From the NCBI GenBank assembly GCA_018222765.1, contig JAAEZT010000020.1, positions 23,371 to 69,066 on the forward strand: a DNA stretch of 45,696 bases, given 5' to 3'. Position 1 is the stretch's first letter; each line of letters starts with the position of its first letter. The notes under the pieces were generated by a model, which was not told the origin of the DNA, searched no databases, and saw only the letters and a list, made by a program, of their open reading frames with translations. The position numbers and the translations under genes are program-made. Below are positions 1-8,202 of the stretch, piece by piece. This DNA is from a bacterium. GTDB lineage: Bacteria > Verrucomicrobiota > Verrucomicrobiia > Verrucomicrobiales > Akkermansiaceae.

Positions 1-1
1 G

Positions 2-676
2 GCCGGAATGCTCTACCGAATGTATACCCGGTGGGCTGAAGGACGAGGCTACAAAGTCAACGTTATCGACTATCAGGAAGGCGAGGAAGCGGGCATTTCC
101 TCAGCCTCTCTCAAAATTGACGGCAACTACGCCTACGGCTATCTCAAGGCCGAACGGGGCGTCCATCGTCTCGTAAGAATTTCTCCATTCGACAGTGCCG
201 GGAAACGTCACACTTCATTTGCCTCGCTCGATGTGACTCCCGAGATCGACGAGAACATCGTCATCGACATTCCCGAATCCGACGTTGAAATCAGCACAGC
301 CCGTTCCGGCGGGAAAGGCGGGCAAAACGTCAACAAGGTCGAAACCGCAGTGATTATGAAACACCTTCCCTCCGGGATCGTGATTCGCTCGACCCAAGAA
401 CGCTCCCAACTTCGCAACCGCGAGCTGGCCTGGGAGACCCTGAAGGCCAAACTTTACCAGATCGAGGAAGACAAACAAAAAGCAGAGGCCGACCGGACCT
501 ACTCCGAAAAAGGCGAAATCGGTTGGGGCAGTCAGATTCGCTCCTACGTCTTCCAGCCCTATCAAATGGTCAAGGACCTCCGCACCGGCGAGGAAACCGG
601 CAACATCCAAAATGTCATGGATGGAGCTATCGATCCTTTCATCGAAGCGATGCTGCGGGGCCAAAAACGCGATTAA
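2..676 (+). CDS. prfB: Peptide chain release factor 2 (partial, 5' end outside window)
   Basis: This is the carboxy-terminal two thirds of RF2, which reads UGA/UAA stop codons and triggers peptidyl-tRNA hydrolysis in the ribosome. The frame is open to the left edge (reading ...[13 protein letters not shown]), so the start, the N-terminal domain and any programmed frameshift site lie outside the window. The catalytic GGQ loop is present as [18 protein letters not shown], and the class-I signature before it ([13 protein letters not shown]) is intact. The downstream [16 protein letters not shown] stretch and the [19 protein letters not shown] motif are typical of RF2. RF1 would be the only other choice; the [17 protein letters not shown] ending fits RF2 better. 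It is followed by 61 bp and then the pqi genes, with no visible functional link. Confidence 0.95.
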   Translation, partial: AGMLYRMYTRWAEGRGYKVNVIDYQEGEEAGISSASLKIDGNYAYGYLKAERGVHRLVRISPFDSAGKRHTSFASLDVTPEIDENIVIDIPESDVEISTARSGGKGGQNVNKVETAVIMKHLPSGIVIRSTQERSQLRNRELAWETLKAKLYQIEEDKQKAEADRTYSEKGEIGWGSQIRSYVFQPYQMVKDLRTGEETGNIQNVMDGAIDPFIEAMLRGQKRD

Positions 677-737
677 GGACCGCAATGTTGATCTGGCAGT
701 CTTCCTATTTCGACGCTAGGCTCGGCCCATCCCTACC

Positions 738-1430
738 TTGAAATTCCTTCACCGTCAGACCTGGCCGCGGCTGCGCGACCGGCATCACGAAGTGGCCTGC
801 CACTTTTGTGACTCGCTCCATGATGTCGAATTAATCGAAGAGGGACAAACCGCTTACTGCAACACTTGCGGCAGCACCCTCTACACCAACCGGCCACAAA
901 GCCTGGAGCGAGCCTTTGCCTTCGGCATGACTGGTGTTCTCTTTCTCCTCGGGATGCTCTTCCTGCCCTTCATCACCATGGAGGCTCAAGGAAGCAACCT
1001 TACCACCTCTGCCGGTGAAACTGTGATTCGACTTTGGCTCACCGGAGGTCCCATCATCTCCGTCGCGGTTGCCATCTTTATTTTTATTCTCCCCTTTCTC
1101 CAGCTCGCCAGCCTGATCTATCTCTGCCTCCCCCTCCTCAGCGGACGGGCCTTTCTTGGGATGGTCCCAGTCACCAAACTGATGCAAGGATTGCAATCCT
1201 GGGTCATGGTCGAAGTCTTCTTTCTCGGAACCCTTGTCAGTCTACTCAAGTTGGTCAAACTCGCTGACATCACTCTCGGCCTCGGTTTCTGGTCCATGAT
1301 AGGACTCATGCTCAGCCTCGCCGCCGCGGTGGGTGGAATAGACAAACTTGAACTCTGGGATCGCATCGAAGTCGCCTACCGACGGAGAAAGACCCCCAAT
1401 GTATCCGTGGAAGGAGGCGTGGAATGTTAG
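738..1430 (+). CDS. pqiA: PqiA-family membrane protein, first half
   Basis: A 230-residue inner-membrane protein of the paraquat-inducible protein A family, which works with the MCE protein PqiB in lipid transport between inner and outer membranes. Residues 21-44 carry two CxxC pairs (CHFC and CNTC), the rubredoxin-like zinc ribbon seen ahead of PqiA domains. About four hydrophobic segments follow (roughly 60-80, 105-130, 145-170 and 185-200). The start chosen is TTG at 738; I see no better in-frame ATG upstream and no strong ribosome-binding site. In E. coli one PqiA chain holds two such domains; here they are two genes, and this one overlaps the next by 7 bases, so translation is probably coupled. 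The family call is firm; the start is uncertain. Confidence 0.8.
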   Translation: MKFLHRQTWPRLRDRHHEVACHFCDSLHDVELIEEGQTAYCNTCGSTLYTNRPQSLERAFAFGMTGVLFLLGMLFLPFITMEAQGSNLTTSAGETVIRLWLTGGPIISVAVAIFIFILPFLQLASLIYLCLPLLSGRAFLGMVPVTKLMQGLQSWVMVEVFFLGTLVSLLKLVKLADITLGLGFWSMIGLMLSLAAAVGGIDKLELWDRIEVAYRRRKTPNVSVEGGVEC

Positions 1431-2041
1431 CTAGCGCACGTGAAAAAAATAAAGTTAGCTGCCACACCTGTGGCCGCATTAACCCTCTCGAAGAAGCGTC
1501 TTGCCTTCGTTGCCAAGCCCCGCTGCATTCTCGTAAAAAGAACAGCGTGCAACGCTGTCTCGCTCTCTCCCTGGCCAGCATTATCGCCTACATTCCAGCC
1601 AATGTCTGGCCCATCATGATTGTGACCAATCTTGGCCGAACCGAGGAAAGCACCATTCTCGCAGGAGTCGCCACTTTTTGGCAAATGAAAGCCTACCCGG
1701 TCGCCATCACCATTTTCATCGCCAGCGTCATGATCCCCGCTCTCAAATTACTTGCTCTGGGCTGGCTCTGCGCCCTCTCCGCCGGATGGATTGAAACCAA
1801 TCCACGCCGTGCAAACCGCATCTTTTGGCTCACTGAACTGGTCGGACGATGGTCCATGGTCGATGTTTTCGTTGTGGCAATTTTAGTTGCTCTTGTGCAA
1901 CTCGGCAACATCATGTCCATCGCACCAGGAACCGCTGCGGTGTCATTTGGAATGATGGTCATTCTGACAATGCTTGCCGCTCTCTCTTTCGAACCCAGAA
2001 TCATCTGGGATAACGCCCGTCAATCAGCTACTCATGAATGA
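1424..2041 (+). CDS. pqiA: PqiA-family membrane protein, second half
   Basis: A 205-residue second PqiA domain. Residues 13-30 hold CHTC and CLRC, again a four-cysteine zinc-ribbon pattern, followed by about four membrane segments starting with SLASIIAYIPANVWPIMIV. The motif IPANVWPIM is characteristic of PqiA domains. The start ATG at 1424 sits six bases after a strong Shine-Dalgarno sequence (AAGGAGG, 1411-1417) inside the end of the preceding gene, so this is a separately initiated protein and not a sequencing break in one long gene. It probably pairs with the first half to rebuild the two-domain PqiA seen in proteobacteria. Its 3' end overlaps the start of the PqiB gene by 8 bases. Confidence 0.85.
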   Translation: MLASAREKNKVSCHTCGRINPLEEASCLRCQAPLHSRKKNSVQRCLALSLASIIAYIPANVWPIMIVTNLGRTEESTILAGVATFWQMKAYPVAITIFIASVMIPALKLLALGWLCALSAGWIETNPRRANRIFWLTELVGRWSMVDVFVVAILVALVQLGNIMSIAPGTAAVSFGMMVILTMLAALSFEPRIIWDNARQSATHE

Positions 2042-3731
2042 TTTACCTGAATCCGCCAAACCGGAAATCAAACACAGCCGGCGTATTAGTAAAGTTTGGA
2101 TCATCCCCATCATAGGGCTCTTTTTGGGTCTTTGGCTGGTCAATCGCACCATTGAACAAAAGGGAGAACTCATCACCGTGACCTTCGAAAACGCCGAAGG
2201 AATTGTCATCGACAAAACCGAAGTCCGCTGCCGAAACGTCCGTATCGGAATCGTCGAGTCGATCGACCTCGATCCCGAAGACCTCACCGTCGAAGTCGGC
2301 CTGCGCATAAAGCCGCAACACCTCGGACTCATTCGAAAAGACTCCAAGCTTTGGGTCGTCCGGCCCCGAGTTTCCGGCGGTTCCGTTTCCGGTCTCAGCA
2401 CCTTGCTCAGTGGTTCCTACATCGACCTCGATCCCGGACAAAGCAAGGAGGGACAATCTCACTTTGCGGGCCTTGAGAGCCCGCCGCTCACGCCCAACTC
2501 GGTCCCGGGGTTGCGACTTTTCCTCGACGCCAAGGAACCCGGATCGGTTGACGTTGGCAGCGGCATTTACTTCATGGGAAATCTGGTCGGGAAAGTCGAG
2601 AGCCGCACCTTCCACACCAACACCCGCACCACCGAATTTGGTATCTTCATCGACAAAAAATACTCCTCCCTTGTCAATACCGAAACCCGATTCTGGAGAG
2701 AATCCGGATTTGGACTCAAACTCGACTCCCGCGGTGTCGACTTGGAAGTCCCTACTCTGGACTCACTCATTGCCGGAAGAATCAATTTTGGAGTCCCCGA
2801 AGGAGTCATCGAGGGCGAACCGCTTTCGACTGCACACATCGAGTATTTTGTTCTTCACGGAGATGAAGACGAAGCCAACACCAGCGCCTTCCGCAGTGCC
2901 GCCCAATTCCTTATCCTCCTGGACCAGTCCGTTAGAGGCCTCGAAAAGGGCACACCGGTGGAATTCCGGGGACTTCCGGTGGGACGGGTCGACATCATTT
3001 CCTACCAACTCGTTGTAAGCTCTGAAATCGACAGCATTCCCGTCCTGATCCAACTTGACGAGCACCTCCTCGCCAAACATTTTCCACCTTCGCTCCGGAA
3101 CGAGGGCGAAGATGGCTTAAAGACAGCTCTCAAAAATGGTCTCCGCGCAAGCATCAAACCAAGCAACCTTCTCACCGGACAAGTGTATATCGACCTCGAC
3201 TACTATCCAGACCTCCCCACCAACGATGTTAAGATTGTCAGCGATTACGTGGTCATTCCCACCACCGAAACCGGCCTGGCTCGTATCGAGGCCGTTATCG
3301 ATAAGATCAACAATCTCGATATCGAACCCCTCCTTGCGAAATTCACCGAGGCCGCCGAGGAAGCATCCAAAACCATGCAAGACATACAGGCCAGCATTGG
3401 TGGAGCAGACCAAGTCATCGCCGAGACCAAATTGACAATGGAGCAGACCAAGGAAATGATGACCGCTCTGAACGCCATCATGAACGATCCCGACACCAAG
3501 GCTCTCCCCGCGGAAATCCGCACTTCGCTTACCGAAATTAAAAAAGGAATCCAACCCTTCTCAGAAAATGGCGCGGTCTACGGAGACCTCCTGCGCACAA
3601 TGGACGAACTCCGCAACGTCTCCCGCTCGGTTAAGAGGATGACCACGGAAATTTCCGACAAACCAAACTCACTTCTCTTTGGTAAGGAACCCAACACCAG
3701 CAAGATCCCCCGCTCCCGAAAAACCCGTTGA
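2034..3731 (+). CDS. pqiB: PqiB-like MCE protein with three MlaD domains
   Basis: A 565-residue membrane-anchored protein of the MCE family, whose stacked hexameric rings form a periplasmic tube for lipid movement. One N-terminal membrane segment (VWIIPIIGLFLGLWLV, about residues 21-36) is followed by three MCE/MlaD domains: about 45-145 (ITVTFENAEGI ... GSYIDLDPG), 160-270 (GLRLFLDAKEPGSVDVGSGI) and 285-410 (PVEFRGLPVGRV ... GQVYIDLDYY). The tail from about 420 is helical with likely coiled coil and no PDZ or enzyme motif. E. coli PqiB is 546 residues with the same layout. I chose ATG 2034 rather than an in-frame codon 60 bases upstream because it starts MNDLPESAK just before the membrane segment and gives a short translational-coupling overlap with the PqiA gene. 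Confidence 0.92.
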   Translation: MNDLPESAKPEIKHSRRISKVWIIPIIGLFLGLWLVNRTIEQKGELITVTFENAEGIVIDKTEVRCRNVRIGIVESIDLDPEDLTVEVGLRIKPQHLGLIRKDSKLWVVRPRVSGGSVSGLSTLLSGSYIDLDPGQSKEGQSHFAGLESPPLTPNSVPGLRLFLDAKEPGSVDVGSGIYFMGNLVGKVESRTFHTNTRTTEFGIFIDKKYSSLVNTETRFWRESGFGLKLDSRGVDLEVPTLDSLIAGRINFGVPEGVIEGEPLSTAHIEYFVLHGDEDEANTSAFRSAAQFLILLDQSVRGLEKGTPVEFRGLPVGRVDIISYQLVVSSEIDSIPVLIQLDEHLLAKHFPPSLRNEGEDGLKTALKNGLRASIKPSNLLTGQVYIDLDYYPDLPTNDVKIVSDYVVIPTTETGLARIEAVIDKINNLDIEPLLAKFTEAAEEASKTMQDIQASIGGADQVIAETKLTMEQTKEMMTALNAIMNDPDTKALPAEIRTSLTEIKKGIQPFSENGAVYGDLLRTMDELRNVSRSVKRMTTEISDKPNSLLFGKEPNTSKIPRSRKTR

Positions 3732-3741
3732 TCAATTTTTC

Positions 3742-4302
3742 ATGTTCAAGAAATCCTCTTTCCTTATGCTCGCCTGCTTCGCGCTCTTATCGTGCGGTAG
3801 CGAACGAAACTACTACGTCCTCTCCCCCGCCGGCAAAGCCCCTCCCAAGCAAGGTATTAGCCTCGAAATTGGCCCGGTCAATATGGCTGACTATCTTGTC
3901 GAGCGGCCCTACCTTATTTTCCAGTCCAGTCCCTATAAAATGGAGATGTCCGACCTGCATGAATGGTCGGGTGATCTCAGCGACAACTTTGGACGGGTCC
4001 TCGGAACCAACCTAGGTCGCCGCCTTGGGACCGGAAACATTCACAGCTATCCCTCGAATGCCAAAAGCAAGAACCGATACCAAATTGCAGTGGATCTCAA
4101 CCAATTCCATGGAGATGATCAGGGTGATGCCGTTTTGGAAGCATCTTGGCGGATCTACGCTCTCCCCGGCAGCACCATCGTGAGAAGCCACACTTCCACT
4201 CTCCGCTGCCCGCTCGAAAAAGACGGCTACGAATCACTCGTAGCCGCCCAAAGTATACTGGTCGATATGCTCTCTGCGGAAATTGCCGCTGCAATTCGCT
4301 AG
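3742..4302 (+). CDS. pqiC: PqiC-like outer-membrane lipoprotein (ABC-type transport auxiliary, DUF330)
   Basis: A 186-residue lipoprotein. The signal peptide ends in a lipobox (FALLSC, Cys18), and the next residue, Gly19, does not suggest inner-membrane retention. The start of the mature part, NYYVLSPAG, matches the YYxL opening of the PqiC/DUF330 family, and VDLNQFHGD with WRIYALPGS match its later core. In E. coli PqiC docks at the outer-membrane end of the PqiB tube. ATG 3742 lies 10 bases after the PqiB stop and begins a proper signal peptide; an upstream in-frame start would bury it. The stop shares a CTAG with the stop of the convergent lactonase gene, so the two transcripts must overlap at their 3' ends. 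Confidence 0.85.
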   Translation: MFKKSSFLMLACFALLSCGSERNYYVLSPAGKAPPKQGISLEIGPVNMADYLVERPYLIFQSSPYKMEMSDLHEWSGDLSDNFGRVLGTNLGRRLGTGNIHSYPSNAKSKNRYQIAVDLNQFHGDDQGDAVLEASWRIYALPGSTIVRSHTSTLRCPLEKDGYESLVAAQSILVDMLSAEIAAAIR

Positions 4303-5405
4303 TTTCGTGCGAACTCGATGCACATCGCCCTTGGAATAGCCGTTCGTTGCCCCGAGAACACTAGCTTTCCGGTTTCAGTATCTACCTTGAACGAGGTCAC
4401 CTCATTGGACTTTTGCCCTGCAACCAGAAGCCACTTTCCACTGGGATCTAAATTAATGTTTCGCGGGATGCTCAGGCGACAATTCTCAGTCTGAATCAAC
4501 TTCAACTTTCCACCTTCACCAATTTGAAAAACGGAAACCGAATCTCTCTTTTGGTCAGTGAGATCTCGATTTGCGGCATAAGCGAATTTCCCGTCTTTGG
4601 AGATGCGAATTTCCGAACAGCTCATATTGCTTCCGTCCACACCTTCCTTGAAGACACTCACTGTTTCCTTAATCTTCAACTCCCCGTTCCCTGGGTTGCG
4701 ATCATAAACCGAGACACTGAGTTTGAGCTCGTTCAAGACATAAGCCTGCTTGCCGTTCCTCCCAAACTTCATGTGACGGGGTCCCGCGCCCGGAGGTGAC
4801 TTGGCAAAGCCCACTTCCTTCACCGCGCCCTTATCGGAATCGAGCTTGTAAATCATCACTTTATCGATTCCAAGATCTGGAGCGTAGCCAAACTTGTTAT
4901 CCGGCCCGGAATAGAAAGAATGCGCATGCGGCCCTTTCTGACGTTTTGAATTCACACTCGATCCCTTGTGATCATTCACCGTGACAGCGTCTCCCGGAGC
5001 GCCCTTTCCATTAAGAAGGAAAGAGGCTACTTTCCCACCCCCATAATCCGCCCCCAAAAGAACCTTCCCGGTGGCGTCCAGACTGACATGGCAGAGGCCC
5101 CGGCCCCCATAAGTCCCCTTTCCTCCATGATGAAGGGATCCATCCTTATCGATACGATAGGCTCTGACCCCCGCCTTACCTTTTTCGAATTGCGCCGTGG
5201 AATAAAGCATCTTTCCATCTGGCCTCATCTCAAGAAATCCCGTTCCTTTTTGTTCAAAAGCCCTCTTGGTATCCGTCATTTCTCCCGTCTCAAGATTCAA
5301 CATTGTGGTGTAAATCCCATCGGCACCGGTTCCGATGTAAACACGGGTCGATTCGGCGAAGCCAAGACCCGCAAAGGCAAGAAAAAATAGAGTAGTCAAT
5401 TTCAT
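4299..5405 (-). CDS. Secreted lactonase-family (6-phosphogluconolactonase-like) beta-propeller
   Basis: A 368-residue protein with an N-terminal signal peptide (MKLTTLFFLAFAGLGFA, cut before ESTRVYIG). It has the seven-bladed propeller signatures of the YbhE/Pgl lactonase family: GPHAHSFYSGPDNKFGYAPD, DLGIDKVMIYKLD, GAGPRHMKF and YVLNELKLSVSVYD. Cytoplasmic YbhE hydrolyses 6-phosphogluconolactone; secreted relatives in PVC bacteria have no proven substrate. With a Weimberg-type operon 15 kb away, a sugar-lactone substrate such as xylonolactone is conceivable but only inferred. The gene stands alone, diverging from ppc across an 88-base gap that must hold both promoters. Confidence 0.85.
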   Translation of the reverse strand: MKLTTLFFLAFAGLGFAESTRVYIGTGADGIYTTMLNLETGEMTDTKRAFEQKGTGFLEMRPDGKMLYSTAQFEKGKAGVRAYRIDKDGSLHHGGKGTYGGRGLCHVSLDATGKVLLGADYGGGKVASFLLNGKGAPGDAVTVNDHKGSSVNSKRQKGPHAHSFYSGPDNKFGYAPDLGIDKVMIYKLDSDKGAVKEVGFAKSPPGAGPRHMKFGRNGKQAYVLNELKLSVSVYDRNPGNGELKIKETVSVFKEGVDGSNMSCSEIRISKDGKFAYAANRDLTDQKRDSVSVFQIGEGGKLKLIQTENCRLSIPRNINLDPSGKWLLVAGQKSNEVTSFKVDTETGKLVFSGQRTAIPRAMCIEFARN

Positions 5406-5493
5406 AGCGAATCTTCAATACGAGAGGCTTTCCCCTTCTGTTTCATCAGACCAACTCTTGCGATGTTTCGATTTCGAGACCATTATCCCCCAG

Positions 5494-8202
5494 ATGTCCG
5501 ACGCCATCAAAAACGACCAATATTTTCAGGAGGGATTCCGTGAACTCGAGGAAACCCTCGCCGAAACCACTGGGCTCCTCGCCAAGTCCCTCCCACTCGA
5601 CGACGAACTTCGCGCCCTCATTCCTTGGCAGGAAGGAAAAGGCATCCCCGAAACAGTTCCCGCCGGTCACGAGCGCGAAGGCGCCCAACTCCTCTCGATC
5701 TGCTTCGAATTGCTCAATTTCGTCGAAGAGCGCGTAGCCTGGCAGTTTCGCAGCTCACGTCGGGCCAAACACGGAGCCACCGCCATCAACGGGCTCTGGC
5801 CAGCCGTCATAAACCGTTTTAAAGAGGAGGGCCTGAGCGAGGCCGACGCTATTTCCGCGCTCAGGAAGGTGCGTGTTGATCCCGTTCTCACCGCACATCC
5901 CACCGAAGCCAAACGTCCCTCTGTCCGTCAGCGGCACAAGGCAATCTACGAAGAACTCCGCAGCTTCGAGAGTGCCCGGCGCGACCCGCACCACGGCCGC
6001 CGCATCGCCGATTCACTGCGCGCGGAATTTCAAACCCTCTGGTATACCGGCGAAATTTTCGTTCAGCGCCCCGACGTCCAAGAAGAGCTCCGCAACGCCC
6101 TGCCTTACCTCAGCGAAATCTTCCCCGAAGTCATCATCCGTCTCGACCGCTCTCTGGAGTTAGCATGGGAAGACGCCGGATGGGGTGTCGAAAACCTTCG
6201 TAAAGAGAACGCCTATCCTAAAATCTACTTCGCCAACTGGATCGGCGGCGACCGTGACGGCCATCCTTTCGTGACCCCAGAGGTCACCAAAAACACCCTC
6301 GCCGAACTTCACAAAAATGCGGTAGCCCTCCAAATCCGCCACCTACTTCGAGCTGCCGAAAAGCTTACCCTCGCTCCACCATTCACCAAGGTCCCCCCGC
6401 GCCTTACAGAGGCAATTTCCTCACTAGAAGTAATTCTCGGTGAACCCGGAGAGCAAATCTCCTACCGCTACCGACAAGAACCCTGGCAAACCTACCTCCG
6501 ACTCCTCGCCGAAAAACTCAAGCAAGGACTTTACCCTGACAAGGAAGCCTACGTCGACGATCTGCAACTGGCTCACAACACACTGGAAGAAATCAACGCC
6601 ACGCGTACCGCACACGAGTGGATCTTCCCGCTCATACGACTGGCCAAAATCTTTGGTCTCCATCTTGCCTCTCTCGACATTCGAAACAACTCCGAAGCCC
6701 ATGACGAAGCTGCCGCCCAGCTCTTCCAAAACATCGGCGTACCCGACGGAGAAAACTTCGCCTCCTGGAGCGAGGAAAAGCGCCGCGAACTCCTCGTCAG
6801 CGAACTCAGCAACCCCCGCCCATTTCTATCGCGCTATGAAGTCGCCGGTGACAAAGCCGACGGCATTCTGGACTACCTCCGCCTCCTCGCCACCCACCTT
6901 CGCAAGAGGGGGCCCGACGGACTCGGCCAGCTCATCATCAGTATGACCCGGAGCGTCTCCGACCTCCTCCTCGTGCAAGTTCTCGCCCGCGAGGCCGGCC
7001 TTGCAACCCGCATGTCCAATGGACTCTGGCGATCCAAACTTCCCGTTAGCCCACTTTTCGAAACCGGCGAAGACCTCGCCAACGCCTCCACAATTCTTGA
7101 GGAATATCTCAAGATCATGGGGCCGCATCCATCCGGAATGCAACCAGCCATGGTCGGCTACTCCGATTCAAACAAGGACGCAGGCGTCTTCGCCTCTCAA
7201 TGGGGTATTTTTAAAGGCCAGGAATCCATGACGAAAGTCTGCCACCAAGCCGGAGTGGTCCCGCAATTTTTCCACGGTCGAGGCGGCACCATCGGACGGG
7301 GAGCCGGACCTACCCGCTGGTTCCTCCGCGCGCTTCCCAAAGGATCACTATCCGGCCCCGTGCGCGTCACCGAGCAAGGCGAGGTCCTCCCCCGAAAATA
7401 CGGACACGAAGGCAATGCCCACTTCCACCTCGAACTCCTCACCGCTGGAGTCACCCGCGTCGTCGGTCTTGACTCGCACCAGGAAAATCCCGTCGACGAA
7501 TGCCGAACCTCCCTCGATGCCCTGGCCCGGGAATCAGACAAAGCCTACCGCGCTCTTCTCGAGGCGGACGGTTTCATCAACTTTTACCGTACTGCCACCC
7601 CCATCGACGCCCTTGAAACGGGCGTCTTCGGGTCACGGCCCTCCCGACGAACCGGCAAGGCCGCCTCACTAGCCGACCTTCGCGCCATCCCTTGGGTCTT
7701 CTCATGGACACAAGCACGCTTCTATCTTCCGGGTTGGTTTGGAGTCGGCTCGGGGCTCGAAGCGATTGGACCGGATGCCTATCAGGAGATCAAGGAAGCC
7801 CTCCCGCATTTTGACTTCCTTCGTTACGTCTTCACCAATATTGAGTCCTCCTTGAATTCAGCGAATCCTGAGACGATGAAACTTTACGCTAACCTTTGCC
7901 CCGACAAAGATCTCTCAGACCGTCTTTTGGGACAAATCCTCACCGAATACGAAAAAACCCGGAGTTTGGTCCATGACCTCTTCGGTCGCGACTTCAACGC
8001 ACGCCGCCCCCGCATGGAAAAAACCCTCGCCCTCCGCGAGATTCCGCTGCAAATCCTACACGACCAGCAAATTGCACTCCTAAAAAAATGGCGCACCAAC
8101 AACAGCCCCGTGGAAACGGAAGGCGGACGTTTTCACCGAGACTTCCTTGCTCTCCAGCTAACTATCAACGCAATCTCCTCCGGACTCCGTGAGACCGGTT
8201 AA
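5494..8202 (+). CDS. ppc: Phosphoenolpyruvate carboxylase
   Basis: A 902-residue cytoplasmic enzyme that adds bicarbonate to PEP to make oxaloacetate and so refills the TCA cycle. Family motifs are in order: VLTAHPTEAKRPSVR with the catalytic histidine (about residue 135), GGDRDGHPFVT, GYSDSNKDAG and the mobile loop FFHGRGGTIGRGAGPT. Length matches bacterial PEPCs of about 880-950 residues. ATG 5494 was preferred over a TTG 36 bases upstream because it starts a natural N-terminus; no clear ribosome-binding site decides it. Two allosteric positions look changed: the chain ends SGLRETG where most enzymes end RNTG, and the segment normally MVLAKxD reads SSLNSAN. In E. coli the corresponding Asn881 and Lys773 bind the inhibitor aspartate. 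The stop codon abuts that of the convergent WD40 gene with no space between. Confidence 0.96.
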   Translation: MSDAIKNDQYFQEGFRELEETLAETTGLLAKSLPLDDELRALIPWQEGKGIPETVPAGHEREGAQLLSICFELLNFVEERVAWQFRSSRRAKHGATAINGLWPAVINRFKEEGLSEADAISALRKVRVDPVLTAHPTEAKRPSVRQRHKAIYEELRSFESARRDPHHGRRIADSLRAEFQTLWYTGEIFVQRPDVQEELRNALPYLSEIFPEVIIRLDRSLELAWEDAGWGVENLRKENAYPKIYFANWIGGDRDGHPFVTPEVTKNTLAELHKNAVALQIRHLLRAAEKLTLAPPFTKVPPRLTEAISSLEVILGEPGEQISYRYRQEPWQTYLRLLAEKLKQGLYPDKEAYVDDLQLAHNTLEEINATRTAHEWIFPLIRLAKIFGLHLASLDIRNNSEAHDEAAAQLFQNIGVPDGENFASWSEEKRRELLVSELSNPRPFLSRYEVAGDKADGILDYLRLLATHLRKRGPDGLGQLIISMTRSVSDLLLVQVLAREAGLATRMSNGLWRSKLPVSPLFETGEDLANASTILEEYLKIMGPHPSGMQPAMVGYSDSNKDAGVFASQWGIFKGQESMTKVCHQAGVVPQFFHGRGGTIGRGAGPTRWFLRALPKGSLSGPVRVTEQGEVLPRKYGHEGNAHFHLELLTAGVTRVVGLDSHQENPVDECRTSLDALARESDKAYRALLEADGFINFYRTATPIDALETGVFGSRPSRRTGKAASLADLRAIPWVFSWTQARFYLPGWFGVGSGLEAIGPDAYQEIKEALPHFDFLRYVFTNIESSLNSANPETMKLYANLCPDKDLSDRLLGQILTEYEKTRSLVHDLFGRDFNARRPRMEKTLALREIPLQILHDQQIALLKKWRTNNSPVETEGGRFHRDFLALQLTINAISSGLRETG

